From positions 58,036,230 to 58,100,229 of the forward strand of contig CM051516.1 of assembly GCA_028015205.1 (NCBI GenBank): a stretch of DNA of 64,000 nucleotides, written 5' to 3'. The notes under the pieces are model-generated. The model had not been told where the DNA came from, searched no databases, and worked only from the letters and a program-made list of their open reading frames with translations. Below are positions 15,590 through 29,300 of the stretch, piece after piece (the first letter of the stretch is position 1; each line of letters starts with the position of its first letter). Both the position numbers and the translations under genes were made by a program. This stretch comes from Mytilisepta virgata (taxonomy: Eukaryota > Mollusca > Bivalvia > Mytilida > Mytilidae).

Positions 15590-15878
15590 CCACAATTCAA
15601 TTTCATATATTTTCTATGAGAATCTGTACCTTTGAATAACTTTAGTGTGATTGATCAAATTGCAATGAACTTTTTTTATTGGCAATATTCTGAAATGTCA
15701 TTCAAAATATTCATTATGAATTGAATTTTTGTATGTAAGATATGTATGTTCTACTTCAATACTAACAAGTACTAACAATTATATGTATTATATGTTACTA
15801 ATGTTAACGAGGCCGGGATAAGGTACCGGTACTTTATGTTTTCAACTAACAAATGTACAGATTTGAATAAAAAATATT

Positions 15879-15913
<35 letters not shown>

Positions 15914-18900
15914 GAAAAAAAAAAAAAAATATTCGTGTAAGTGGAGCGAGTAAATGGATATTTGCAACCATCAAATATTAAAATACTGGTATCTATATTC
16001 TAATGCAAGTGATTATAAAAATCTTAAATGAAATTTGGATGTTTGAAATCTGGAAGTGAAGTTAAGCATGTGCGGTCATCACAGGGAGCAACAATTGTAA
16101 AATTGATGGCTTGAAATTTAGGTTATCTAATCAATGTTACAAACAAAATTGCATTAGAAGTATAATTTGGAGTCACCAGTTAATTTATGTCTTTGTAAAT
16201 GACTAAGAAACACCATGTACTATTAGTAAGGGTGAAGGTATATTTATAAGTGCATTTTCCAACTGAAAAAATATGTTCATAAGTTTGGTGAGATATGGTG
16301 GATTGGCAAGCAACGTCAGCCACTGGTTTGCTGTCATCAGATTATATTTTTTACTCTTCTGTGGTTGGTTATAAGTCCCCTACCGGCGACTTCAGGTTTG
16401 CACTTTGTCGGTCCATCTGTCTGTCTGTCCGTCTCTCTGTCAGTCCGGCAAATCAGTTTTCCGCACTTTTTCAGTTGTGCTTGTAGATATTGACTTGATA
16501 TTTGGTATATAGTTTTATCATGACCAGTTACAGATCAAGTTTGAATTTTGTTCCACTCTGATGATTTTTTGCAGCATTATGGTCTTTTCTTGCACACAAG
16601 TGAGCTTGATTTTTTTTCCCAAAATACCTGTGATTCCTCACAATATTTTTTTACCCTATTTTTGAGGTTGCCTTTTTTGGACAAATTTTTGTAGCTTTTC
16701 AATGTCTGGTAAAAATCAAATGGTTGTTCTAAAAATTCGACTTATTAAAATATTTCCAAAGCTATATATAATTGTAGATATTTGATTAAATGGTTGGCCC
16801 TGAGTAGAGTAATCCTTTATCTAAATGTACTTAAGTTTATCCTTGTTAAAAGTTCCAATAACTGGAAAACTTCTTTCCGATATTATTTGTTGAATAAATT
16901 AATATAAAAAAGATTTTTTCTCATAAGATTTTTTTGTGAAAGGGTTGTAATATTCCCCCTTTGTGGTACATGTGAGTTGTCTCCTGTTTAAGGAGTTATC
17001 TGCTCTTTGGAGAAGGTGTCTTCCATAGACATCAATGTACAAATTGTCATTTTCCTGCAATATATTTTTTCTTCCGAACAACGTCCTCCATACACAATAG
17101 TGATATGTTTTTGGATATATTTTTCTCACCTTTTTCGATGTATAATGAAGGCCTTCCCTTATTTAATATTTTCAGAAAAATTCATAATTAATTTTCGCCT
17201 TTCATGTTTTATACAAGATACCTTCTATTAGGAAAGATAACTCATGCATGTAAGAGACAAAACATCTGCAAATAGGGACCTTTGCCAGTTAAATTTTCCT
17301 GGTATATAAAATATCGTAATTCTATACAAAATATTTGTAAATTTTAACAGGAAATTTTATATGGAAAACATTTTAAAAACCTTTGAATGGCAGAATGTGA
17401 AAACTCCTATTTTAGTTGACATGTTTTGGTTCTTTTTTTAACTGAAGTTTTATTAACATTTTAATATCGTACTTAAAATGCCAGGTAGCACACAAAAGTC
17501 AGCACATTGTATTTTAGTTCATTCAAATTTCTCTCATTTAAAATGCAAACTAATGCAGAAGTATAATATAAAAATAACTTTTTGTTACTTTTACTAATTT
17601 TAAACATGTATTCACCCCAAAAATTGACCTGAGTGGTATATTACTGAAAAACACTTGGAAGATCGCCTTGTACCAACCTTATGACATTTAAAACTCAGGT
17701 TTTAGCCCATGGCCATTAACATATTTTTTTATCTGATTTCTAAAAAAATTAATGTCTTGTGTATGAAAAAAAGGTCAACCATCCATGGTTGATATTTATT
17801 TTATTCATGAGATAAATGGAGGGAACCTTTCAAAGTCCTCTTAGATTTCATGTTGATAATTATTTGTAAAAATAGTAAAATGTTGGAAATAAAGGAAGAT
17901 ATTGTTTTAAAAAATTAATTATATTAAAAAAGATTAATTTCAAATTAGCTATGTATATGGTGTGTAAAAAATCATTAGTTTTTATATATGGTGTTTTAAT
18001 GTATTTTTCAAATTGTGTTAAAATTTTCTAAAACTGTCATACAGATAAAAATAACCATTAGATTTTAAAGTATCTACAAAATGTGAAAGAATGATACTTT
18101 TATGACCAAAAAAGTCATTTACTCTATAATTCTAAAGTACATAAATTATATCTCTCATCAGAAATAAAATACTTGGTCTGTAAAATAAGAAAATTTTATT
18201 AATGTTTATTTGTAATATTTTACATAAAACCAGATAACCCTTTTAGGTCTTCTAGTGAAAAAATGCTCCATTCAGATCAGACGGATTCTGAGGGTTTTGT
18301 CAAATTTCGTTTAATCTGATTAAATTTTTGCTTTTCTGCAAAAAAATTATGCTTATTGTGATTGGTTGCATGTAATTGTCTTCAGGTCTTTAAAACTACC
18401 TAAACTGTTCATAAACTGCACTTCGAAGATTATAAGCCCTTTACCAATCTTTTTAAAGTTCCCCTTGTGTAGTAGGCATTCACTTTTTGTCCATTTAATG
18501 CCCTATTTACACAGGTTTTACTTTTTCTTACAAATTTGCATCATTTTGTTTTTTTCCCCAACATTTGTCTAGTAAGCATAATTTGGTAATGCGTATGGTA
18601 AGAATAATTTGGTGATGGGCCTTGTGGTAAGAATAATTTGGTGATGGGCCTTGTAAGAATAATTTGGTGATGTGATGTGTCTGGTAAGAATAATTTGGTG
18701 ATGTGCCTTATAAAATAATTTGGTGATATTCCTGGTAAGAATAATATGGTGATGGGCATGGTAGGAATAATTTGGTGATGTGTCTTAATTTTCATACAAA
18801 ATATATTTGCATTTTATTTTTCTGTTTTTATAATCTCTTGAATCAGTCGGTTATATATTTCTGATCTCTGTATGTTTTAGATGAAAGAGAAGATGTACAG

Positions 18901-21900
18901 AAGAAAACGTTTACTAAATGGATTAATTCACAGTTGTCTAAGGTATTATACATTGACACAGTTTTGTAAGATATTATAAATTGACACAATTTCGTCTGTT
19001 GGATAATTCGTTATTGGGTGACAGATGATAAATAACGCCATGATAATTTGATAGGAAATAAGACAGCCATCATTATTAAGATCACATTATTGTGTCTAAT
19101 TTGTAGGTTCTTCAGAGTACAGTTTGTAAGGAAAAGTACATGTGGTCATATTCATTTTGTTAAAAAAGAGAAGGATCTTGTGTAATCAGGTTATTTATCT
19201 GTACAAAAGCCTGGAATTTATATAAGAATCAAAACCTCATCCAACAAAGTTTATGGAGTTTTATAGATATTATTCTGTTTGTATGTTTGTCTGCTTCTAC
19301 AGAAATTGTGTTTTACTGTTGTCATGGGTTGTCATTAGTAAGGATTGAAAGTGTCTGTGAGGTCAAGTTTACAAAATAATGTTAACTTTGCATATCCACA
19401 TAAAATAAAAAAATGCATATCCACATAAGATAAAAAAAAAATGCTCAATTCAGGCTTGGGCGCCATAAAAGTTGAGAATATTCTTAAGTCTGAGAATTTT
19501 CTTAAATACTGGGATACTCGAATGTGATTAGTTGAGAATGGGAATTTGAGTAAAATTTTCTTTGCTCAGCAAAAATAGTTCTTTATGGTGCCCAAGCCAG
19601 AACTTTCTTATACGTTGAGTTCAATTTTGAATTTCTAAGATCTAATTTCAAAGTACCTAAGAAAAATAAAAAGAAAACAATTCTGGTTACATTGTCAGTT
19701 TAAGCAATCAATATATAACCAATGAATTTCCATGATACCAGTTTAGGGTGTACAAGATGTGCATAATTTGTTGATTTACCAGTATGGACAGGAATCAAGG
19801 CCTAAAATGTTGAAGGCTGAAACAAGAGACCCAAAATGTTGAAAAGCAAATTCAAATGCAAAAAGTGAAAAGCCAAAACCATCTCAAGGACAGAGCTATG
19901 GGAGATAACTCCTTAGTTTTCACAAAAATTAAATACTTTTACAACAGTAAATTTGAAGTAGTATCTAAACACTAAAAACCGATCTGGAGATACATTCAGG
20001 GACTTTGGTGATTAGGTGTAAATTGTACTTTGCCTATGATGTCACAATGAAATTTATATACAATAGGAAATGGTAATAATGAAAAACAGATCATATACTT
20101 AAAATAAACAAATGATAAATGTCAAACAAGCTAAAGTTAAATAAAGCTAATATAAAAATGACCAAAAAAACAAAAACAAAAACAACCCAATGTAAAAGAT
20201 CAAAGGCTCAACATTTTGCCTAAACTAGCCTGATGACGAGGTTATCTCGTAAATTTATTCATAAAAATATAAATAGAAGAACTAATTTTTTCTACAAGCG
20301 AATTATTTACAGTGTACTAATCATACAGTTTTATAAATTTATTCCTGATTTTTAACTACAGATACTGATTTACTAACTGGTGATTATTCCTTGTGTGATT
20401 AGCTGCCAAATTCTAAGTTTTAGCCACATCAAATATTATGTCACGTACATGGGTTTGATAGCAAATTAGTATGAATAATATAGGTACATTTTCCTAGCAA
20501 ATAAGGATTAAAGGGACAAAATATTACACAGAGACTTGCGGCAAGTCACTTGTGGCAAGTCTAACTTTTGGATAATATAAGTACACTTTCCTAGCAAATA
20601 AGGATTAAAGGGACATAATACTACACAGAGACTTGTGGCAAGTCTAACTTTTGGATAATATAAGTACACTTTCCTAGCAAATAAGGATTAAAGGGACATA
20701 ATACTACACAGAGACTTGTGGCAAGTCTAACTTTTGGATAATATAAGTACACTTTCCTAGCAAATAAGGATTAAAGGGACATAATACTACACAGAGACTT
20801 GTGGCAAGTCTAACTTTTGGATAATATAAGTACACTTTCCTAGCAAATAAGGATTAAAGGGACATAATATTACACAGAGACTTGTGGCAAGAGTAACATG
20901 AATGGGAAGCTTCAAAAATATAGGTTCAGTTTATGTAAAAACTGAAACAAACAGTAAATACAAAATGATGTGTATTACTGTTATTATCTGTAACAAAGCA
21001 TGAATTTTTTTTCTAACTACAGGCAAACAGACCTACATTGAACAACCTGTTTACAGATTTAAAAGATGGTACCTACCTGTTGTCTCTCTTAGAAGTCCTT
21101 AGTGGTCTGTCATTGGTTAGTTACTATAAATGCCCAAATCCCGAAAAAATATATCTTACCGATAATTTGCTACATTTTAAATTTGTGCTGTTCTTTGTTT
21201 AATTATCAGGGTCAAATCTTCAATAGAAATTAAAACTTTGTCAAATCTTTTCCTAGCAAGAAAAATCTATATCTCTGCTTTGCTAAATGTTTGTAATGTA
21301 ACATCAGTCTTTGTCTCCCAGAGATTGGTTATGAAAAGTTTAGGCATCTTTACAGACATTTTCTAATTTATTTCAAGAAAGTGATATAAATATTTTTATT
21401 AAGTTTCAAACTAAATATCAATTGAATTGTTATAAATTCTCATGCTTACATTAGTTTATGGGTTAATCAGTTTCATTGAATATTAGGCCAAAACCAAATA
21501 TATGTCTGTTTATGGTTACATTGTGAAAAAAAATAGGGTAGGTAGGTAGGCAAAATCATTTTATTTTGAAAAATTATTTTACATAGACCTGTATAGGAGA
21601 AAAAATGGTCAGCGCATGTTTAATGAGGGAAATAATTATATCAGCTACATTTTTGTCCTAAAATGGGAATAAAATGGGTTAGGATAGGCACAAAAAATAG
21701 GGTAGGTAGGTAGGCAAAATCATTTTATTTTGAAAAATTATTTTACATAGACCCATATGGGAGAAAAAATGGTCAGCGGATGTTTTATTAGGGAAATAAT
21801 TATATCAGCTACATTTTTGTCCTAAAATGGGAATAAAATGGGTTAGGATATGTACAAAAAATAGGGTATGTAGGATAACCTTAAACATATTTTTTTTGGC

Positions 21901-24900
21901 CTTAAAAAAAGATTATGACTACATTCATCTTTGACAGATTTGAAACTGAACTCCATTCAAATATTTTCATTGCTGTTACAGCCCTATAATATAAAAAATA
22001 TTCTGGGAAATTTTTTTTGACTTCTGATATTTGTTTTTGGTTTTAGATAAAATTTTCAGTTCAATACATGTTGTCTGAAATTTCGTTATGAATCACAAAT
22101 TTTCGGTAATTTATATTGTAATAAATTATTGATAAAATTTTCTCTACCACACAATCATTTTGATTTATTCTAAAATCATACCCTGGATTTGTTAGAAGAC
22201 GTTTGTGTACACATATATTTGACGTGTGCACAAGAATTATGAAAGTGTGAAGTGTCTAAGATCACATGTAACAAAGAAGATTTATAGTTTTCTCTTGAAA
22301 AATACAATTATTTTGTTTCTTCCGAATTTTATATATGTTTTCATCATGGTTTAGTAGTATTTCAGTGTGAATTATGATTTCATTAAGGTCCAATAAAATT
22401 ATCCTGCGTTGAAGGATCTAGTACTAAATTAATCTTTATGGTTAATCTGTAATTTTCATAAACCATAGTATTTGTCTAGGGAGATATTTTATTGGGGCAT
22501 ATGTTTTCAGTTTCCTAAATCTATCTGAAACCAATACATGGATTTAGCTAGGATTTTTAGACCATTAGTCACTTTTATTTTAATAATTCCCAAAATAGAA
22601 ATATGCCATTCTAGTCAGTGACCATTTCAGTGAGCACAATTACAATTAGACTGTCCTAGCTGTTTATTATATTTTATTATTATTTATAGTGATGGGCTCT
22701 TTCTGTCCGTCCATCCGCACATATTTACTGAAACTACTCTTATACAGTGAATGGATTTCATTGAAAATTTCACATAATCTTCCAGTACAAAGTTTCATTA
22801 TGCACTACCTATTATATTTTGTTCTGAATGATTTTTTTTTTATTTCCATAGATAAACATGGACTTTGCCCTTTCTTCATAATATGTAGGGGAGGGTGGAG
22901 GGGGGGTGTAGGCATGATGTACAGGCCAAACTCCCCATAAACCTGTGAAACTATTTTGGTTTTTGATAAGAATGATTTATGGGTTCATATAGACAAACAT
23001 AGACTTATACATATCTTCATATTATTGTATCCATTGTGGGGGATATATATTTGTGAGCCTTCTTGTTTTTTTTTTCTCATTTCTTATAAAAATGTGTTTT
23101 CTTTTAATATGAAATTTTATTGAATTATGATTGATGTATATTTCCAGAGACGAGAAAAAGGGAGATTACGAGTTCACCATATCAACAATGTAAACCAGGC
23201 CATAGCTGTGCTCAGTAACAATTACAATGTAAGTAATGGGACCAGATAAAAATTACATTGTGACACTAATAGTAACTTTTGTTGTATACATGTTTTGTAT
23301 ATATATTTGCTCGGGACCTTCTGGAACGTGTCGAGATTTGTGATTTTATTTTGTGTTGAAGGTGTGCGTTTCATATGAAGAACAGCAATATATATGAGAT
23401 TCCTATACTCATTTAGGGATTTTTTTGTTAATCTATCTCATCCCTTCTTGTTGACTAATGGTATTTATGCTTAAAGATGTTAGTGAATTGAATTTGAAAA
23501 TAATGATTAGGGATGTTTTCAATTTGAAAGTCAATTTGACATTTATTCAAGCTGTCCTATATCTCTGACTGATATAATCAATGAGACAAAATAGTTAACA
23601 AGGCCAGCATCCTGTTTTCTGCAAAAAATTACAATTATAGATGACTCATCTAGTTACAAAATGGTATTAAATTGTGCATTTCCTTTTCAGTAGAATATAA
23701 AGTAGGAGAAAATAGTGTTAACTTATTCCAAATTGTCACTTTTAGCTTGGTATTAAGTCTAGATTTTCTCTCAATGATATATTATTTTTCCATTTGAAAT
23801 GAAAAATTGGCATTTTAGCTGTAATTCTGCCTGTGTTTTGATGGAAGTTTTCTCAATTTCTACAGTTCGGGCAATTTATATGTCAATACTGATAATTCAT
23901 AAATTAATACCATGTTTTTATTAATGGGAAAAAAAAAGAGAAACATTTCAATAATTTAGAAATATTGCAAGTAATATCTTGTTACAAAAGTAACAGTTAA
24001 ATGTGAAAACTTCCCGTAAATAAACACGGACATAAATTTCTGATTTTATGTTTAAGGATGTTGGCTGGTCATGTTTTTGAATTTTTGTCAGATGTTCAGA
24101 ATCATCTGGTTTTATCCATTTGAATGCCATAAATTATTTTTCCCGCTAACACCCAGTTTTCTTTTCATAAATCTTGCATGCAGAATAATAAGCCATTTGT
24201 AAAAATATTATAACATCCTTGTTATTATTTAATGGTCTTTGAAAAATAAAACTTGTCAATGATAAAGCTATGTAAATCAAGAGAGCATATTTTCTCCTAA
24301 AATTTTCAATGGCTTGTATCTCGAAAACAAGCTCACGGACCTATAATTTTTTTTCTCGCTCTTTTAGTTCCTTTATTTATTCACTATCAATATATACCAG
24401 TGGTATGAAAAACTTGTTATTTTGAAACTGAGCAGCAAACATAGGATTGAAGTGAATGGTATGATACAAAGAAAACTGTTTTAGTCATGGAATCCATGTA
24501 TATAGGCTTTTATTTGCATTTCATGCATTTTGTTAAAAAAAAAAAGAGAGGGGTTCAACCAATTCAATCAAAGGAATTTACCAGTTATCAAAATACATCG
24601 ATCAAGAAAAAGTACAACTTTAAATAGAAAGGTTGATTATTAGCTCACCTGGCCCAAAGGGCCAAGTGAGCTTTTCTCATCACTTGGCTTCCGTCGTCCG
24701 GCGTCGTCCGTTGTCGTCCGGCGTCGTCATCATTTTGAACTTCTTCTGGAGAACCACTGAATGGAATGAAACTAAACATGGCATGAATGTTCCTTATGAG
24801 GTGCTGACCAAGTGTTGTTATTTTGTAGCCGATCCATCATCCAAGATGGCCGCCAGCGGGGAACTTAGTTTAACATAGGACCCTATGGGAAATGCATACA

Positions 24901-26341
24901 AATGACTTCTTTTAGAGAACCGTTGAATGGAATGAAACCAAACATGGCATGAATGTTCCTTATGAGGTGATGACCAAGTGTTGTTACTTTGTTGCCGATC
25001 CATCATCCAAGATGGCCGCCAGCGGGGAACTTAGTTTAACATAGAACCCTATGGGAAATGCATACAAATGACTTCTTTTGGAGAACCGTTGAATGGAATG
25101 AAACCAAACATGGCATGAATATTCCTTATGAAGTGATGACCAAGTGTTGTTACTTTGTAGCTGATCCATCATCCAAGATGGCTGCCAGCAGGGAACTTAG
25201 TTTAACATAGGACCCTATGGGAAATGCATACAAATGACTTCTTTTAGAGAACCACTGAATGGAATGAAACTAAATCTGGCATGAATGTTCCTTATGAGGT
25301 GCTGACCAGGTGTTGTTACTTTGTAGCCGATCCATCATCCAAGATGGCTGCCAGAGGGGGACTTAGTTTAACATAGGACCCTTTGGGAAATGCATACAAA
25401 TGACTTCTTTTAGAGAACCGTTGAATGGAATGAAACCAAACATGGCATGAATGTTCCTTATGAGGTGCTGACCAAGTGTTGTTACTTTGTAGCCGATCCA
25501 TAATCCAAGATGGCCACCAGCGGGGAATTTGGTTTAACATAGAACCCTATGGGAAATTAAATGACTTCTTTTAGTGACCCACTTAATGGAATGAAACCAA
25601 ACATGGCATGAATATTCCTTATGAAGTGCTGACCAAGTGTTGTTACTTTGTAGCTGATCCATCATCCAAGATGGCTGCCAGCGGGTAACTTAGTTTAACA
25701 TAGGACCCTATGGGAAATGCATACAAATGACTTCTTTTAGAGAACCACTGAATGGAATGAAACTAAATCTGGCATGAATGTTCCTTATGAGGTGCTGACC
25801 AAGCGTTGTTACTTTGTAGCCGATCCATCATCAAAGATGGCCACCAGCGTCTATCAGAAAATTGTAAAAAAATTCTGAATGGTCACAACTTGACCACATA
25901 TTCAAAAATAATAATGATAAGATGTCTTCAGTAGCTATTGTAAGACTACACTAAGATGACCTGTTTTTAATTTTAAATACTGTGTCAAATTAAACCAATC
26001 TTGGTCTCTATGATTATATAATTTTACATAATTTCCAAAATCACATTAGATACAGGTGAGCGACACAGGCTCTTGAGAGCCTCTAGTATTTATGTTTTAG
26101 ACATTTCAAGAAAAAATACATTTGAATTATAAAGATTGTAAAATTTACATTAGATGTGACAAAGACTGCATTGAGAACAAGATTCAGAAAACTGGTGTTA
26201 CTGTAATTTCTATTCCACCAGAATAAAGGTGTCAGAGAATTAATCTTTCACTTGGCCATCTGTCCATATTTCTGTCCATCTGCTTGTCCATCCTGTATTG
26301 GATTCCCTCGAATATCAGTTTGGCAAAATAAGGCACACAGT

Positions 26342-26374
<33 letters not shown>

Positions 26375-29300
26375 GATGTGATGTGGATGGGTGCCTCCAA
26401 ACAATGATGGGGGATAGACTTGTTTGGCAGCCCATTTCTTGTTTTTGATTTAACTTAGATAAAAAAACTTGAAATATGAGAAGGGTTTAAGCTCCAGTTT
26501 AAGTTTTACATTTTTTTCACATTTGTATTTGACATTTTTACAAACATTTTGCTTGATAAAGCAGAAAATTGCCATATTTGAAGATCTTCGGATAGTTTGA
26601 GAATGGTAAAATTTAAAAAATTTGAAATTTGGTTTGGCACCAGGAAACGTTTGTTTCTATTTGACACATCCCAATCATTTTTGAGTTACATTCCTTGATA
26701 TATTATTTTTGCTCACGGCTCATTATTTTAAATGTTTAGAAATTAAAATTTTGGACATGTACTAGACACTGCATTTATTTGAATATATGATGCTTTGGAG
26801 TTACAAGATAAAGATCTGAGAGTAGTTTAAACCAAAGCATAATTTGGACCCTTGTTGGTGAACGTGAAATACTGGTCAACGTGCAATTTGAAGATCATCA
26901 GATTTGAAATTGTTATCTATATGTATTAGATTCATGAATTTGAAACATAATTTTGACACAGTGTTAATTGAAACATGATTTTGACACAGTGTTATTTGAA
27001 ACATAATTTTGACACAGTGTTATGAACCAAAAAATAAAGGTCATGTTTGAAATATTTGACTTGGTTTTTCCTGGGTAATGTCTACAATAATCAAGAATTT
27101 GATGTTTCTTTACCCAGATACATATAAATAGCAGTATTTTCTTCCTTTGGACACCTTGTGTGGTAATACTGTCATTATCATTCATTAATGTCTAACAGAA
27201 TTGACAGGTCTCATTAAAGGATGTTCAGTAAATAGACAAAGCAAATAAGGAACTTGTCAGTATGAGATGAATTAATTAGATCTTAATTAGTCTTATATAA
27301 ACATGATCTTAATCAGTCTTATAGAAATTCCATGAACCAATGGACTTAATGAAAAACTGTTTTGAAGCAGGTTTTAATACAAGATAAATGGGGAAATAAA
27401 TATCCTTGAAATCATTTAGATAGATTCAGTAATATATAGGGGAGGATATTGTGTTCTGTTATTGGTATTGATATATTTTTGCTTCTTTATAAATTTATAA
27501 AAGTCAAATAAGTTTATTCCTTTTACCTTAATTAAGGCTTTATTGAAATAGACTATAGATAATTCGGGGCCTCGGTGGCCGAGTGGTCTAGGTAGTTCAT
27601 CATGACTACTACTGATCACTAGCCTGTCAACGCTGGGGTTGTTAGTTCGAATCTCACCTGTGGCGGGGTTTGTTCGACTCCGATCTTAATTGACAAGGAT
27701 TGCCAATTGTCCTACCGAAGGTCGGTGGTTCTCTCCGGGTACTCTGGCTTCCTCCACCAATAAAAACTGGCCGCCGCGAAATGGCCAAAATGTACTGAAA
27801 ACGGTGTTAAACCCCAACTAAACAAACTATAGATAATTTCCTATTGTTATATACATTTAATTAACAAATACCAATATCCCAGTTGTCCTACATAATTTCT
27901 CCCCTGTTTTTTACCTGTAATTTACAAATGTTGAACAAGTGGGATGACACCATTGTAAATCTGTGGTTCCTCAGTAGTGATTGTTGTAAATTTGTAATTT
28001 CTGATTTTGAGAAATGGTATATACTGAATTACAGTTTTCTGGTGGTTTCAAGTCTTTCATACTGTAATTCTGGTTGTTTTTAATCACTGGTGTCTGAGTT
28101 AGAGTGTTGTAAATGTGTTTCCTGAATAAGGGAGGTTGACTTGCCAGAATTTCCTTAGTTACGGTTGACATAAGTCATAGAAAATGTCAATCTTTCAATT
28201 TGATTGGCTGCACAAGGGACAGACGTTGAAAGTTTATAAAATGCATTTATTTAATGGTTTTAAATTAAAATAAATATTTATTTGTTCAGAACCTGTGAAT
28301 TTGATGTTCTTTTCATTACATCTGCAAAAGAAAACAAAATTTTTACTGTGGTATATTGTCTAATTCATGGCACTTAACTATTATAAAATGGTTCCATCTA
28401 TTTGGGATTTGCAAAGGATACTGGCTCATATTCCGGGTGCGGAATTTTCTCGCTGCTTTGAAGACCCATTGGTATCCTTGAGCTGTTTTCTGCTCTTTGT
28501 TCAGGTTTGTCTCTTGCACACATTCCCCGTTTCCATTCTCTATTCTACATATTTTAGTAAGTTGTATTCTCATTAAAAATATTCACAATTCAAGTTTGAA
28601 GGATAAAAAATTTTGCACTTCTTCAGGTAAATCTAAAATCTTCGAAGGTGCCAGAGTAAAACGTACGTGTACTCTCGAGACATCACTTTATCCATGTTCA
28701 GATACTTATTTTATTAATTTTTAACATTTTATATTTATAATAATAATAAAGAGTTGAAGAAAAATTGATTACAATAGTTCAAAATTAATAATTGTTCCGC
28801 AAGGTGATATTTGAATGAAGGTTATTCGACATAACAAATAAAATTTTCATTGATTTCATAATTTGGGACTCAAAATTTAGTTCGAAATAAAAGAAATTTC
28901 GACTCTTGCAAATTCAACTAAAAAGGAGTCAAGGGACATATATTTGCACTGTAAAACTTTTGGGACCGCATAAAATATTCGACTCGTCCGAAAGGGAGTT
29001 TGAGATAATGGGAGTTGACTGTATTTAGTGTGATATAAAATTGAAATTTCATTATCTCTCTCGGTAGGGGTTCTTACTTTTATCATTTGTTCTGTGTTTA
29101 TTGATTTACAATAGAAATACTTTAAAATCGAGTGCAAATAATTAGATGTGCCTTTTGGATGTTTTAAGACTTAAAATGAAATGTGACGCTATAAAAATGT
29201 ATACATTCATAGATAGAATATTCAATTGAGAAACCTTAAGGTTTTAATTTTAATCTTTTGGGATGATATAGCAATTTTGTTATATGTTTTAGATAGTTTT

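Noticed and set aside
13075..16486. Two identical 63-codon ORFs (13075..13266 and 16295..16486) as a duplicated gene
   Set aside because: They lie in the 599-bp duplication flanking the LINE, inside an older repeat. The identity reflects the insertion event.
24633..25540. ORFs on both strands within 24633..25540 and 31671..32884
   Set aside because: Repetitive peptides come from the tandem cores of the Helitron-like elements, not from genes.
27566..27660. Functional tRNA gene
   Set aside because: A and B boxes are present, but the sequence runs into a SINE body with target duplications and does not fold to a complete tRNA by eye.
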